A stretch of 64,000 nucleotides of DNA from DATEGZ01 sp035519535 (GTDB lineage: Bacteria; Acidobacteriota; Vicinamibacteria; Vicinamibacterales; SCN-69-37). The stretch lies in contig DATIWF010000125.1 of assembly GCA_035519535.1 (NCBI GenBank), positions 1-64,000 on the forward strand, given 5' to 3'. The notes under the pieces are model-generated. The model was not told the origin of the DNA. It saw nothing but the letters and a program-made list of their open reading frames with translations, and searched no databases. Of this stretch, positions 44,819 through 53,741 are shown in pieces. Positions within the stretch are counted from its first letter, which is position 1. The number at the start of each line of letters is the position of its first letter. A program made the position numbers and the translations under genes.

Positions 44819-45972
44819 CCCGCCCGGCGATCACTTGCATCGCCCCCATTTTCCCCACGCCCTGGATGCCCGAGAGCGGCGCGTTCCTCAAGAACCTGGC
44901 GGACGTAATGGGTGAGGAAGGCCTGGATGTCCAGGTCGTGGCGCCGATGAGTCTGGGCAGAGAGCTTCGCGGCCGGGCGCACCACGCGGTCCCGCAAGCC
45001 GCCGAGCCGCCTCGCTATCCTGTCATGCGCCCGCGCTTCGTCGAGCTGCCGCTGCGCCTGGTGGGTTTGAACCGCGTGACGCGACAGGCCAACGAGCGGC
45101 TGTTCCGCCGTGCCGTCGAGCGCGGCCTCGACGCGTGCCCGCACCCGGTCACTTGCGTCTACGCGCACTTCTGGCTCGGCGGCTACGCCGCACGGCGGTG
45201 GTGCCGCGCGCACCGCGTGCCCTACGTCGTCGAGCTGCAGGAATCGGGCATCCGGGGGTTCCTCAATCCCGCCGGCGATCCGCGCGAGCTCGAAGTCCTG
45301 CAGAATGCCGCCGGTGTGGTCAGCGTCTCCAGAGACAACGTGCGCTTCCTCGCCGAAACGGGTGTCGCGCCGTCGAAGCCGGTGCGGTATCTTCCGAACG
45401 GCGTGGACCGCCGGAGATTCGCGCCGCTCGATCGCGCAGACTGCCGTCGCGCGCTGGGATTGCCGGCCGACGCCCGCCTGGTCGTGTTTGTCGGGCACTT
45501 CATCGAGCGCAAAGGACCGTTGCGGGTGCTGCGGGCGCTCGATCGCGTTGACGGCGTGATGGGAATTTTCCTCGGACGCGGCCCGCAGTGGCCGTCCGGG
45601 GCGCGCGTCGCGCACGCCGGCCCGGTGGCGAACGAGGATCTTCCACGCTGGCTCTCGGCGGCGGACGTGTTCGTGCTGCCGAGCCTCGCCGAGGGGCTGG
45701 CCAACGTCACCGTGGAAGCCATGGCCTGCGGATTGCCGCTGGTGGTCTCGGACCGGCTGTTCAATCGAGATTTCCTCACGGAGAACGAAGCCCTGTTCGT
45801 CGATCCCGAATCGGTGCCAGCGATCGCGGACGCGCTGGCGGCGTTGACTCGCTCCGACGAGCGGCGCGAGGCGCTGGGCGCCGCAGCCCTGGCGCGATCG
45901 AGCGCCTTCAGCCTGCAGGCGCGGGTCCGCGGGATCCGCGACTTTCTTGGGGAGATCAGCCGGTGCGTGTGA
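44815..45972 (+). CDS. Glycosyltransferase, GT4 family
   Basis: This 385-aa GT-B enzyme begins ITCIAPIFPTPWMPESGAFLKNLADVMGEEGLDVQVVAP. It then has VELQESGIRGFLNPAG, RYLPNGVDRRRFAPLD, LVVFVGHFIERKGPLRVLRAL and the EX7E sugar-nucleotide motif in PSLAEGLANVTVEAMACGLPLVVSD. All GT4 hallmarks are intact. ATGA overlap with the upstream gene; the last 10 nt overlap wecB. Confidence 0.9.
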   Translation: MTRPAITCIAPIFPTPWMPESGAFLKNLADVMGEEGLDVQVVAPMSLGRELRGRAHHAVPQAAEPPRYPVMRPRFVELPLRLVGLNRVTRQANERLFRRAVERGLDACPHPVTCVYAHFWLGGYAARRWCRAHRVPYVVELQESGIRGFLNPAGDPRELEVLQNAAGVVSVSRDNVRFLAETGVAPSKPVRYLPNGVDRRRFAPLDRADCRRALGLPADARLVVFVGHFIERKGPLRVLRALDRVDGVMGIFLGRGPQWPSGARVAHAGPVANEDLPRWLSAADVFVLPSLAEGLANVTVEAMACGLPLVVSDRLFNRDFLTENEALFVDPESVPAIADALAALTRSDERREALGAAALARSSAFSLQARVRGIRDFLGEISRCV

Positions 45973-47072
45973 TCTGCGTCGCCGGTGCGCGCCCGAATTT
46001 CATGAAGGTGGCGCCGATTCTCGGAGCGCTGACGAGCCGCGGGCACGAGCCGGTCCTCGTCCACACCGGCCAGCACTACGACCTGCAGATGTCACGGGCG
46101 TTCTTCGACGACCTCGGCCTGCCGAGTCCCGATTTCAACCTCGAGGTGGGCTCCGGCAGCCACCCGCAACAAACGGCCCGCGTGATGGAGCGCTTCGAGC
46201 CGGTCGTCGAGCAGGTCCAGCCAGAGTGGGTGATCGTGGTCGGGGACGTGAACTCGACGATGGCGTGCGCGCTCGTGACGGCGCAGCTGAGGCCTGCGAT
46301 TGGGTGCCGGCTGGCGCACGTCGAGGCCGGTCTGCGGAGTCATGACTGGACGATGCCCGAGGAGTTGAATCGCGCGGTCACGGATCGCGTGGCCGATTTG
46401 CTCCTGACCCCGTCGAGAGACGCGCATCCCAATCTCGCGCGGGAGGGCCTCGACTCGCGCGCGGTCTTCGTGGGCAACGTGATGATCGACACGCTGATGC
46501 AGCAGCTGCCGCGCGCTCGCGCGGTCGACATGCCGGCCCGGCTTGGGCTCGAGCGTGGGACCTACGTGCTCAGCACGATCCATCGGCCGTCGAACGTCGA
46601 CGAGCCCGACGCGCTGTCCGTCGTGCTGCGCGCGCTTGCCGAGATTGGTCGCGACGCGCCGCTCGTGCTGCCGATTCACCCTCGCACGCTGAAGAACGCC
46701 GAGGCGTTTGGGTTCAGCGCGCTCCTGGCGTCGCTGCGGGTCATCGATCCCCTTGGCTATCAGGAGATGCTCTCGCTGACCGACGGCGCGGCGGTCGTGC
46801 TGACCGACTCGGGCGGGTTGCAGGAGGAAACCACCGTGCTCGGCGTGCCGTGCGTGACGCTGCGCGCCCAAACGGAACGCCCGGCGACCGTTGCCGAGGG
46901 CACGAACCGCCTGGCAGCCTGGCCGCTCACCGTGGATGGCGTCGTCGGCGCCTGCCGGGACGCGATGGCGGCCGGGCGGCGAGGCATCGGCGAGCGCGTG
47001 CCGGAGGGCTGGGACGGACACGCCGCGGTTCGGATTGTCGCGGCTCTCGAGGCCGCCGAGCGCGCGAAATGA
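45963..47072 (+). CDS. wecB: UDP-N-acetylglucosamine 2-epimerase (non-hydrolysing)
   Basis: This 369-aa enzyme interconverts UDP-GlcNAc and UDP-ManNAc. The signatures are VAGARPNFMKVAPILGAL, VHTGQHYDLQMSRAFFDDL, VVGDVNSTMACALV, HVEAGLRSHDWTMPEELNRAVTD and LTDSGGLQEETTVLGVPCVTLR. The GTG at 45963 puts the start directly before the first strand. It differs from the FnlC-type paralogue at 33693. No ManNAc dehydrogenase (wecC) is in the window. Confidence 0.93.
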   Translation: MRVICVAGARPNFMKVAPILGALTSRGHEPVLVHTGQHYDLQMSRAFFDDLGLPSPDFNLEVGSGSHPQQTARVMERFEPVVEQVQPEWVIVVGDVNSTMACALVTAQLRPAIGCRLAHVEAGLRSHDWTMPEELNRAVTDRVADLLLTPSRDAHPNLAREGLDSRAVFVGNVMIDTLMQQLPRARAVDMPARLGLERGTYVLSTIHRPSNVDEPDALSVVLRALAEIGRDAPLVLPIHPRTLKNAEAFGFSALLASLRVIDPLGYQEMLSLTDGAAVVLTDSGGLQEETTVLGVPCVTLRAQTERPATVAEGTNRLAAWPLTVDGVVGACRDAMAAGRRGIGERVPEGWDGHAAVRIVAALEAAERAK

Positions 47073-48271
47073 AGATCGTCGTCGTCTCCACCTTCTATTC
47101 GGAGGGGATGGGCTACAGCGAAAACTGCCTGCCCAAAGCGCTGGCCGCGCTCGGGCACGACGTGCACCTCGTGACGACGGTGTTCAACGTGTACGGCAAT
47201 GAGCCGGATTACGCGAAGACCTACCAGGCCTTTCTGGGCCCGGGCCGGGTGAGCGCCGGCTCGACGATGGTCGACGGCTACACGGTGCATCGCCTCGACG
47301 CGAGCGTGCGGCGCGGGTACGTCATGCCCCGGGGCCTGTCCGCCAAGGTTCGTGAGATCGGCCCGGACGTCGTGCACGTGCTGGAAGTCGCTTCCGTCCA
47401 GACCTACGAGCTCGCGCTGCAGCGCGTCCGTCAGGGATTTGCGCTGTTCGCCGAAACGCATCAGCACATGTCGGTCGTCAGGCCGTTCCTGCTGCAACCC
47501 GGCTCGCGACTTCGGAAAATGGCGTACTGGCTGACCCGGACACTGCCGACGCGCCTCGCGAGCCGCGCCGTGGAGAAGTGCTACGCGATCGCGCCGGATT
47601 GCGCCGAGGTCGCCGTGCGTTTCTACGGCGTGCCGCGCGAGAAGGTCCGGCTGCAGTCCCTCGGGGCCGACACCGAGTTGTTCCATCCGGTGGAGACGGC
47701 CGGCGACGAATCGGCGCGGTCGGACCTGCGCCGCCGGCTGGGATTTGCGGACGATGACATCGTGTGCGTGTACAGCGGCCGGTTCTCGCGCGAGAAGAAC
47801 CCGCTGGCGCTCGCTCGCGCGGTCGACGCGCTGGCCGACCGCACCCCAGGGTTCCACGGGCTGTTCATCGGGGAGGGTGTGCAGCGGGAAGAGATCGAGT
47901 CGTGCCGCCACACGAAGATCCTCGGGTTCATGAAGCATCGACGCCTCGCCGAGCACTACCGCGCGGCGGACCTCGCGGTGTGGCCGACGCAGGAATCGAT
48001 GTCCATGCTCGACGCCGCGTCGAGCGGGCTGCCGATCGTCGTGTCGAACCGGATCGGCGAGACGGATCGTGTAAACGGCAACGGACGGACCTACGTCGAG
48101 GGCGACGTCGGCAGCCTCGCGGACGCGCTCGTGAGCCTCGCGTCGCGCGAGGAGCGCCGCGCGCTCGGCGCGGCCGGCCGCCGGAAGATGCTCGCTGGCT
48201 TCAACTGGAAGCGCTATGCGCAGGCCGTCGAGGCGGACTACCATGGCGCTCTGACGGCTCGATCCGCATGA
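47069..48271 (+). CDS. Glycosyltransferase, GT4 family
   Basis: This 400-aa protein has MKIVVVSTFYSEGMGYSENCLPKALAALGHDVHLVTTV, LQSLGADTELFHPVE, VCVYSGRFSREKNPLALARAVDAL and the donor-site region PTQESMSMLDAASSGLPIVVSN. The first Glu of EX7E is present (QES) but the second is replaced in the D-A-A-S-S-G segment. The sugar is unknown. ATGA overlap with wecB. Confidence 0.86.
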   Translation: MKIVVVSTFYSEGMGYSENCLPKALAALGHDVHLVTTVFNVYGNEPDYAKTYQAFLGPGRVSAGSTMVDGYTVHRLDASVRRGYVMPRGLSAKVREIGPDVVHVLEVASVQTYELALQRVRQGFALFAETHQHMSVVRPFLLQPGSRLRKMAYWLTRTLPTRLASRAVEKCYAIAPDCAEVAVRFYGVPREKVRLQSLGADTELFHPVETAGDESARSDLRRRLGFADDDIVCVYSGRFSREKNPLALARAVDALADRTPGFHGLFIGEGVQREEIESCRHTKILGFMKHRRLAEHYRAADLAVWPTQESMSMLDAASSGLPIVVSNRIGETDRVNGNGRTYVEGDVGSLADALVSLASREERRALGAAGRRKMLAGFNWKRYAQAVEADYHGALTARSA

Positions 48272-49365
48272 AGGTCTTGTTCATTGCGCCGCTGCCGCCG
48301 CCGACGCACGGGCAGTCACTCGCGTCCGACGTGCTGTATCAGAGGCTGCGGCAGGGCAACGACGTGAGAGTCGTCAACATGGCAGAACGGCCCGCCAGGC
48401 ACCTGTGGGACAGGCTCAGGCGCGTGGCGACGGTGCTGTCGTTCATGGCTGGCGTCCTCCGCAAGAAACGCGGCGTCGACGTGATTTACCTCACGATTTC
48501 CGAGTCCCTGCTGGGCAACCTCAAGGACCTGTGCATCTATGTCTTATGCCTCGGACGGCTCGACCGGATGTTCATCCACCTGCTCGGGGGGGCCGGCATC
48601 AGAAGGATTCTCGAAGGACGAGGTCTCCGATATCGGCTGAACAGGTTTTTCATCAGCCGGCTGGCCGGTGTGATCGTCGAGGGGCCGACCCAGGCGGCGA
48701 TCTTTGCCGGGCTGATCGACGAAGATAAGATCCACGTCATCCCGAATTTCGCCGAGGATTTCCTGTTCGTCACCGAGCAGGAGGTCCGGCAGAAGTTCGA
48801 CGACACACGCGTGCTTCGTATTCTGTTTCTGAGCAATCTGTACCACGGCAAGGGCCACCACGAGCTTGTCGAGGCCTATCTCCGCCTGCCGAGCGACCTG
48901 CGGCAGCGGATGTCCATCGCCTTTGTCGGCGGCTTCGAATCCAGCAGACTCCGTGAGGAGTTCCTGCGGCGCATCGACGGTCAGGCCGGGCTATTCTACC
49001 GGGGCACCTTTATCGGCGGGCTCGACAAGAAGGAGCTGTACGGCCAGACTCACGTGTTCTGTCTGCCGACGTACTATCCCTACGAAGGGCAACCCATCAG
49101 CATCCTGGAAGCCTACGCTACAGGTTGCGCGGTGATCACGACCGCCCACAGCGGGATTCCCGACGTGTTTCGCGATGGCGTCAACGGGTACGTGGTACAG
49201 GCACAATCATCCGAGGCGATCCGGCAGGTGTTGGAGAAGATCGCCCGGGACCCCCGCCCCCTGGTCACCATGGCGCTGACGAATCGCGACATGGCGAGCG
49301 AGCGGTTCCGTACCGAGACCTACCAGTCCTCATTGACGAGGATTCTGGAAAGGCGCGTTGGCTGA
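48268..49365 (+). CDS. Glycosyltransferase, GT4 family
   Basis: This 365-aa protein has MKVLFIAPLPPPTHGQSLASDVLYQRL, KIHVIPNFAEDFLF, RILFLSNLYHGKGHHELVEAYLRL, VGGFESSRLREEF and the EX7E motif in YEGQPISILEAYATGCAVITT. Base composition and codon use look slightly less GC-biased in 48.2-50.1 kb than in neighbouring genes. This may mark a recently acquired segment; it is an impression, not a calculation. ATGA overlap with the gene before. Confidence 0.87.
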   Translation: MKVLFIAPLPPPTHGQSLASDVLYQRLRQGNDVRVVNMAERPARHLWDRLRRVATVLSFMAGVLRKKRGVDVIYLTISESLLGNLKDLCIYVLCLGRLDRMFIHLLGGAGIRRILEGRGLRYRLNRFFISRLAGVIVEGPTQAAIFAGLIDEDKIHVIPNFAEDFLFVTEQEVRQKFDDTRVLRILFLSNLYHGKGHHELVEAYLRLPSDLRQRMSIAFVGGFESSRLREEFLRRIDGQAGLFYRGTFIGGLDKKELYGQTHVFCLPTYYPYEGQPISILEAYATGCAVITTAHSGIPDVFRDGVNGYVVQAQSSEAIRQVLEKIARDPRPLVTMALTNRDMASERFRTETYQSSLTRILERRVG

Positions 49366-49366
49366 G

Positions 49367-50374
49367 ATGCAAGCCGAATCCTCGACCCTGCAGTCGTTTT
49401 TCGCCGACCGGAAGGTCCTCGTCACCGGCGGCCTCGGGTTTCTCGGCAGCAGCCTCGCGTTGCGGCTGGTGGACTTTGGAGCGCACGTCACGGTCATCGA
49501 CAACCTCAATCCGCTCTACGGAGGGAACCGGTTCAACATCTCGAGCGCGGCTGGCAAGATCGACATCGTCGTTGACGACGTCCGGAATCTGGAGGTGATG
49601 AAACCGTTGATCGCGGGCGCCGATACGCTGTTCCATCTGGCCGCCCAGGTGAGCTACATCGACAGCCTGTCTATGCCGTACGAGGATCTTGATCTTAACG
49701 CTAGAGCCACCCTTGAGATCCTCGAGTGCAGCCGGGCGCTGAATCCGCGCCTCCATATCTTGTTTTCGAGCTCGAGGATGACCTACGGCAAGGTGGAGGC
49801 GCCGCTTATCACCGAGACCAGTCCGACCAATCCGCTGAGCCTCTACGGGATCCACAAGCTCGCGGCGGAGAAATACTTGCTGATGTATTTCAAGGACTTC
49901 GGCATTCCGACGACGATTCTCAGGCTGACGAACCCGTACGGGCCGCGCCAGCAAATCAAGCACAGCAAGTACTCCCTGGTCGGGTGGTTCGTGAGACAGG
50001 CCATGGACGGCAACGTCATCAAGATCTTCGGAGATGGCGGTCAGCTCCGCGACTACGTCTTCGTGGACGACGTTGTCGACGCCATGCTGCGATGCGCTGC
50101 CGCGCCGCGAGCGGCCGGAGAGGTGGTCAACGTCGGCTCGGGACGGTCCACGAGGTTTCGGGACATGGTGGGCGCCGTCCTCGCGTGCGTGGGGCGCGGC
50201 CGGGCGGAATTCGTGCCGTGGCCGGAAAACTACGAGCGGGTCGAGACCGGCGACATCTCGGTGGACATCTCGAAGCTGACGGCGCTGACGTCCTGGCAGC
50301 CGCGGCATTCGCTCGAAGACGGCATCCAGCGGACGTTCGAGTACTACGCGACCCACGCCGCCCACTACATCTAG
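49367..50374 (+). CDS. NAD-dependent sugar-nucleotide epimerase/dehydratase
   Basis: This 335-aa extended SDR has VLVTGGLGFLGSSLALRLVDFGAHVTVID, FHLAAQVSYIDSLSMPYEDLDLNARATLEILE, LFSSSRMTYG and the catalytic LYGIHK. It also has TILRLTNPYGPRQQIKHSKYSLVGWFVRQAM and FGDGGQLRDYVFVDDVVDA. It resembles UDP-glucose 4-epimerase or CDP/GDP-sugar epimerases. A TTG at 49358 just ahead, with GGAAAGG upstream, is an alternative start that would overlap the glycosyltransferase gene. Confidence 0.83.
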   Translation: MQAESSTLQSFFADRKVLVTGGLGFLGSSLALRLVDFGAHVTVIDNLNPLYGGNRFNISSAAGKIDIVVDDVRNLEVMKPLIAGADTLFHLAAQVSYIDSLSMPYEDLDLNARATLEILECSRALNPRLHILFSSSRMTYGKVEAPLITETSPTNPLSLYGIHKLAAEKYLLMYFKDFGIPTTILRLTNPYGPRQQIKHSKYSLVGWFVRQAMDGNVIKIFGDGGQLRDYVFVDDVVDAMLRCAAAPRAAGEVVNVGSGRSTRFRDMVGAVLACVGRGRAEFVPWPENYERVETGDISVDISKLTALTSWQPRHSLEDGIQRTFEYYATHAAHYI

Positions 50375-50425
50375 GCCGATGCACGCCACGAGCAACACCT
50401 CGCCGGGTTCTGCCTCAGCGCCGCG

Positions 50426-51130
50426 ATGAGCGCCATTCGCTCGACCTACCGGCGGATGCGCTGGGCCGTTCATCGCGCGATCGGACGCGACGTGCGTTTC
50501 CCCGTGCAGACGCGCGTCCGGTCCGAGCGCCATGGCAGCGATGCCGGCGAATGGTGGATCTGCCCGGACGGCCTGGGGCCGTCGGCGATCGTGTATTCGT
50601 TCGGCATCGGCACTGACATTACCTTCGACCTGTCCCTCATTCGGGCCTACGGGCTCACGGTTCACGCTTTCGATCCGACCCCCGGCGCGATCGCCTATGT
50701 CGAACGCCAGCAGTTGCCGCCCGGCTTCGAGGCGCACTCGGTCGGCGTGGCGAGCCGGGACGGGCGCGCGACGTTCTTTCCGCCCGAGAACCCGAGCCAC
50801 ATTTCGCACACGCTGCTCCGCCGCCCGGAGACGAGCGCGCGGGCGATCGAAGTGGAGGTTCGCCGGCTTTCGACGATCATGCGTGAGCTCCGCCACGAGA
50901 GCATCGACGTGCTCAAGATGGACATCGAGGGAGCGGAGTACGAGGTGCTCGACGAGATCCTTGACCGCGGCCTGGCCGTGCGACAGATCCTCGTTGAGTT
51001 CCATCACCGGTTTCCTGCCGTCGGGATCGATCGAACCCGGCAGGCCGTCCGCGCCCTCAACGAAGCGGGCTATAAAATCTTCTTCGCCGCTGAAAGCGGC
51101 GAAGAGTACAGCTTCATCCGTCAGGACTGA
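50426..51130 (+). CDS. FkbM-family methyltransferase
   Basis: The 234-aa protein has SYGIG-type SAM loop VYSFGIGTDITFDLSLI, the acidic end of strand 2 in VHAFDPTPGAI and the family signature DVLKMDIEGAEYEVLDEIL. It probably O-methylates a sugar or glycan precursor. It lies 51 nt after the epimerase gene and 1 nt before the amidotransferase, which suggests function in the same sugar pathway. Confidence 0.87.
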   Translation: MSAIRSTYRRMRWAVHRAIGRDVRFPVQTRVRSERHGSDAGEWWICPDGLGPSAIVYSFGIGTDITFDLSLIRAYGLTVHAFDPTPGAIAYVERQQLPPGFEAHSVGVASRDGRATFFPPENPSHISHTLLRRPETSARAIEVEVRRLSTIMRELRHESIDVLKMDIEGAEYEVLDEILDRGLAVRQILVEFHHRFPAVGIDRTRQAVRALNEAGYKIFFAAESGEEYSFIRQD

Positions 51131-51131
51131 G

Positions 51132-52331
51132 ATGAGCGCGGCCGGCACGATTCCGAACAATCCCGCAGCGCGTCCCGCAGGACCCGCTGACACGCCGGAC
51201 CGTCCCTACCAGATCTGCGCCCACTGCATCATGGACACGTCGGACTCGAACATCACGTTCGACGCCCGCGGCTGGTGCGACTACTGCAACAACTTCTACG
51301 ACAACATCCTGCCCAACTGGCATCCCGACGAGACCGGCGCGCGCGAGCTCGCGGCGACCGTCGAGCGGATCAAAGCCGCGGGGAAGGGCCACGACTACGA
51401 CTGCGTGATCGGCCTCAGCGGCGGGGTCGACAGCTCCTACGTGACGTACCTGGCCAAGGAACGGCTCGGCTTGCGCCCGCTGCTGCTGCACGTCGACGCG
51501 GGCTGGAACTCGCAGCAGGCGGCCAACAACATCGAGAAGCTCGTCGACGGCCTGGGACTCGACCTCCACACCGAGGTCGTGGACTGGCTCGAGATGCGCG
51601 ACCTGCAGCTGGCGTTCTTCAAGGCGCAGGTGCCGCACCTGGACACGCCGCAGGACCACGCGTTCTTCGCCGGGTTGTACAACTTCGCGGCGAAGCACGG
51701 CGTCAAGTACATCCTGACGGGTGCGAACTACTCGACCGAGTGCGTGCGCGAGCCGCTCGAGTGGCACTACCACGCGTCCGACCTGCGCCAGCTCAAGGAC
51801 ATCCACCGGCGGTTCGGGTCGCGGCCGCTCAAGACCTTCCCGACGGCCGACATCTTCACCTACAAGCTCTACTACCGGTTTCTCAGGGGCGTCCGCGTCG
51901 TGAAACCGTTGAACTTCGTGCCCTACGTCAAGGAGGACGCGATGCAGCTGCTCGTCGACCGCTTCGGCTGGCAGCGCTACGCGCACAAGCACTACGAATC
52001 GCGGTTCACCAGGTTCTACGAGGGCTACTGGCTGCCGACGAAGTTCGGCTACGACAAACGGCGCGCGCATTTCTCGAGCCTGATTCTCACCGGGCAGATG
52101 ACGCGCGAGGAGGCGTTGCGGCGGGTCGCCCAGCCCGCGTACGACGAGGAGACGATCGCGCACGATTTCGAGTACGTCGCGACGAAGCTCGACATCGGCG
52201 TGGACGCGCTGCGCGACCTGCTGCACGGGCCGAACCGGAGCTACCGCGACTACCGGAACAGCATGCCGCTCATCGACGCGGGCACGCGCGTGCTCCGCAT
52301 GATCGGCGTGCAGCGAGCCATCATTCGATGA
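51132..52331 (+). CDS. wbpG: N-acetyl sugar amidotransferase, WbpG/PseA family
   Basis: This 399-aa ATP-pyrophosphatase-type enzyme makes acetamidino groups on N-acetylated sugars. The PP-loop SGGVDS is at residues 96-101. A zinc-type CxxC pair occurs at C29/C32 and C49/C52 (CAHCIMD, CDYC). The C-terminal half (GANYSTECVREPLEWHYHASDLRQLKDIHRRFG) is typical of the family. HisH and HisF paralogues follow immediately with overlapping or 1-nt spacing, as in other WbpG loci. Those proteins supply ammonia from glutamine. Confidence 0.9.
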   Translation: MSAAGTIPNNPAARPAGPADTPDRPYQICAHCIMDTSDSNITFDARGWCDYCNNFYDNILPNWHPDETGARELAATVERIKAAGKGHDYDCVIGLSGGVDSSYVTYLAKERLGLRPLLLHVDAGWNSQQAANNIEKLVDGLGLDLHTEVVDWLEMRDLQLAFFKAQVPHLDTPQDHAFFAGLYNFAAKHGVKYILTGANYSTECVREPLEWHYHASDLRQLKDIHRRFGSRPLKTFPTADIFTYKLYYRFLRGVRVVKPLNFVPYVKEDAMQLLVDRFGWQRYAHKHYESRFTRFYEGYWLPTKFGYDKRRAHFSSLILTGQMTREEALRRVAQPAYDEETIAHDFEYVATKLDIGVDALRDLLHGPNRSYRDYRNSMPLIDAGTRVLRMIGVQRAIIR

Positions 52332-52936
52332 TCACGATCGTCGACTACGGCGTCGGCAACATCCGCGCCTTCCTCAACGTGTACCGCCGCCTGAACATCG
52401 AGGCGCGCGCCGTCACGACCGCCGACGAGCTGGCCGGCGCGTCGAAGGTCATTCTGCCGGGCGTGGGATCGTTCGATCACGCCATGGAGCGGCTGGCGCG
52501 GTCCGGCATGCGCGACGTGCTGGACGATCTGGCGCTGCGGCAGCGCGTGCCCGTGCTCGGCGTCTGCGTGGGCATGCAGATGCTCGGCCGCGCGAGCGAC
52601 GAAGGGCGCCTGCCGGGGCTCGGCTGGATCGACGGCCGGGTGAAGGCGCTGGCGGCGCGGCCGGAGAAGCTGCCGGTGCCGCACATGGGCTGGAACGACG
52701 TGCGCCCCGTGGCGAAGACGCGGCTCTTCGATCAGCTCGAGTCCGGCGCGCGGTTCTACTTCCTCCATTCCTATTACTTCGTGTGTGATCGCGATCGCGA
52801 CCAGCTGGCCGTCGCCGACTACGGCGGCGACTTCGCCTGCGCGGCCGGCGCCGGCAACGTCTTCGGCGTGCAGTTCCATCCCGAGAAGAGCCATCACTAC
52901 GGGGCCCGCCTGCTGCAGAACTTCGCGGAGCTGTGA
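52328..52936 (+). CDS. hisH: HisH-like glutamine amidotransferase paired with WbpG
   Basis: This 202-aa class I glutaminase has the nucleophile C80 in GVCVGMQML. The His/Glu of the triad are in GVQFHPEKSH, near residue 184. It would release ammonia from glutamine to the HisF-like partner. Its location inside a polysaccharide locus, away from other his genes, indicates the HisH2 role rather than histidine synthesis. ATG overlaps the wbpG stop by 4 nt. Confidence 0.88.
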   Translation: MITIVDYGVGNIRAFLNVYRRLNIEARAVTTADELAGASKVILPGVGSFDHAMERLARSGMRDVLDDLALRQRVPVLGVCVGMQMLGRASDEGRLPGLGWIDGRVKALAARPEKLPVPHMGWNDVRPVAKTRLFDQLESGARFYFLHSYYFVCDRDRDQLAVADYGGDFACAAGAGNVFGVQFHPEKSHHYGARLLQNFAEL

Positions 52937-52937
52937 C

Positions 52938-53702
52938 GTGCTGAGGCCCCGCATCACCCCCTGCCTGCTCCTCAGGAACGGGGGACTCGTCAAGACGGTG
53001 CAGTTCGCGGACGGGAAGTACGTCGGCGATCCGATCAACGCCGTCAAGATCTTCAACGAGAAGGAGGCCGACGAGCTGATCGTGCTCGACATCGACGCGT
53101 CGGCCTCGGGCGCCGATCCCGACGTCAAGCTCATCGGCCACCTCGCCGTCGAGTGCCGGATGCCGCTCTGCTACGGCGGCGGCATCAAGACCGTCGAGCA
53201 GGCGCGCACGATCATCGGGCTTGGCGTGGAGAAGATCGCGATCAGCTCCGCGGCCCTCGAGAACCCGCCCCTGATCTCGGCCATCGCCGACGCCGTCGGC
53301 AGCCAGAGCGTCGTGGTCGTGTTCGACGTGCGACGGGCGGGCGCCGGGTATGAGGTCTGGACCCACAACGGCCGCCGGCGCACCGGCACGCAGGTGGAAC
53401 CCGCCATCGCGGACGCCGAGTCGCTCGGCGCCGGTGAGATTCTGGTCAATTCCATCGACCACGACGGCATGATGAAGGGCTACGACCTCGCGCTCGCGGG
53501 CCGCGTGCGCGCGGCGACGCGGCTGCCGATCACAATTTTGGGAGGCGCGGGCTCGCTCGCCGACATCGGCCAGCTGATCCGCACGTGCGGCGTGATCGGC
53601 GCGGCGGCCGGCAGCCTGTTCGTCTTCAAGGGCCCGTATCGTGCCGTCCTGATCAACTACCCGAATCCCGGGCAGAAAGACGAGCTGATTCGCTCCGCCT
53701 AA
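52938..53702 (+). CDS. hisF: HisF-like ammonia-channelling barrel paired with WbpG
   Basis: This 254-aa TIM barrel starts LRPRITPCLLLRNGGLVKTVQF. Canonical HisF has PCLDV here, with a catalytic Asp; this protein has PCLLL, so the acid/base Asp is absent. That is expected if the barrel only passes ammonia to WbpG and no longer makes imidazole glycerol phosphate. The rest of the barrel (LCYGGGIKTVEQA, ILGGAGSLADIGQL) is intact. GTG start 1 nt after hisH. The TAA stop is part of a possible sigma-28-like promoter. Confidence 0.88.
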   Translation: MLRPRITPCLLLRNGGLVKTVQFADGKYVGDPINAVKIFNEKEADELIVLDIDASASGADPDVKLIGHLAVECRMPLCYGGGIKTVEQARTIIGLGVEKIAISSAALENPPLISAIADAVGSQSVVVVFDVRRAGAGYEVWTHNGRRRTGTQVEPAIADAESLGAGEILVNSIDHDGMMKGYDLALAGRVRAATRLPITILGGAGSLADIGQLIRTCGVIGAAAGSLFVFKGPYRAVLINYPNPGQKDELIRSA

Positions 53703-53727
53703 GGCAGCCCCGCGGCCCCGCCGATAA
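53700..53727 (+). promoter_or_regulatory. Possible sigma-28-like promoter before fcl
   Basis: GCCGATAA at 53720-53727 is a perfect match to the sigma-28 -10 element. TAAG (three of four bases of TAAA) lies 16 nt upstream, overlapping the hisF stop. The spacer equals that of the stronger candidate at 24918. With a single near-consensus -35 the call is tentative. The next gene starts 14 nt downstream with its own GAGGAG ribosome site. Confidence 0.3.
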
Positions 53728-53741
53728 CCGGCTGAGGAGCC

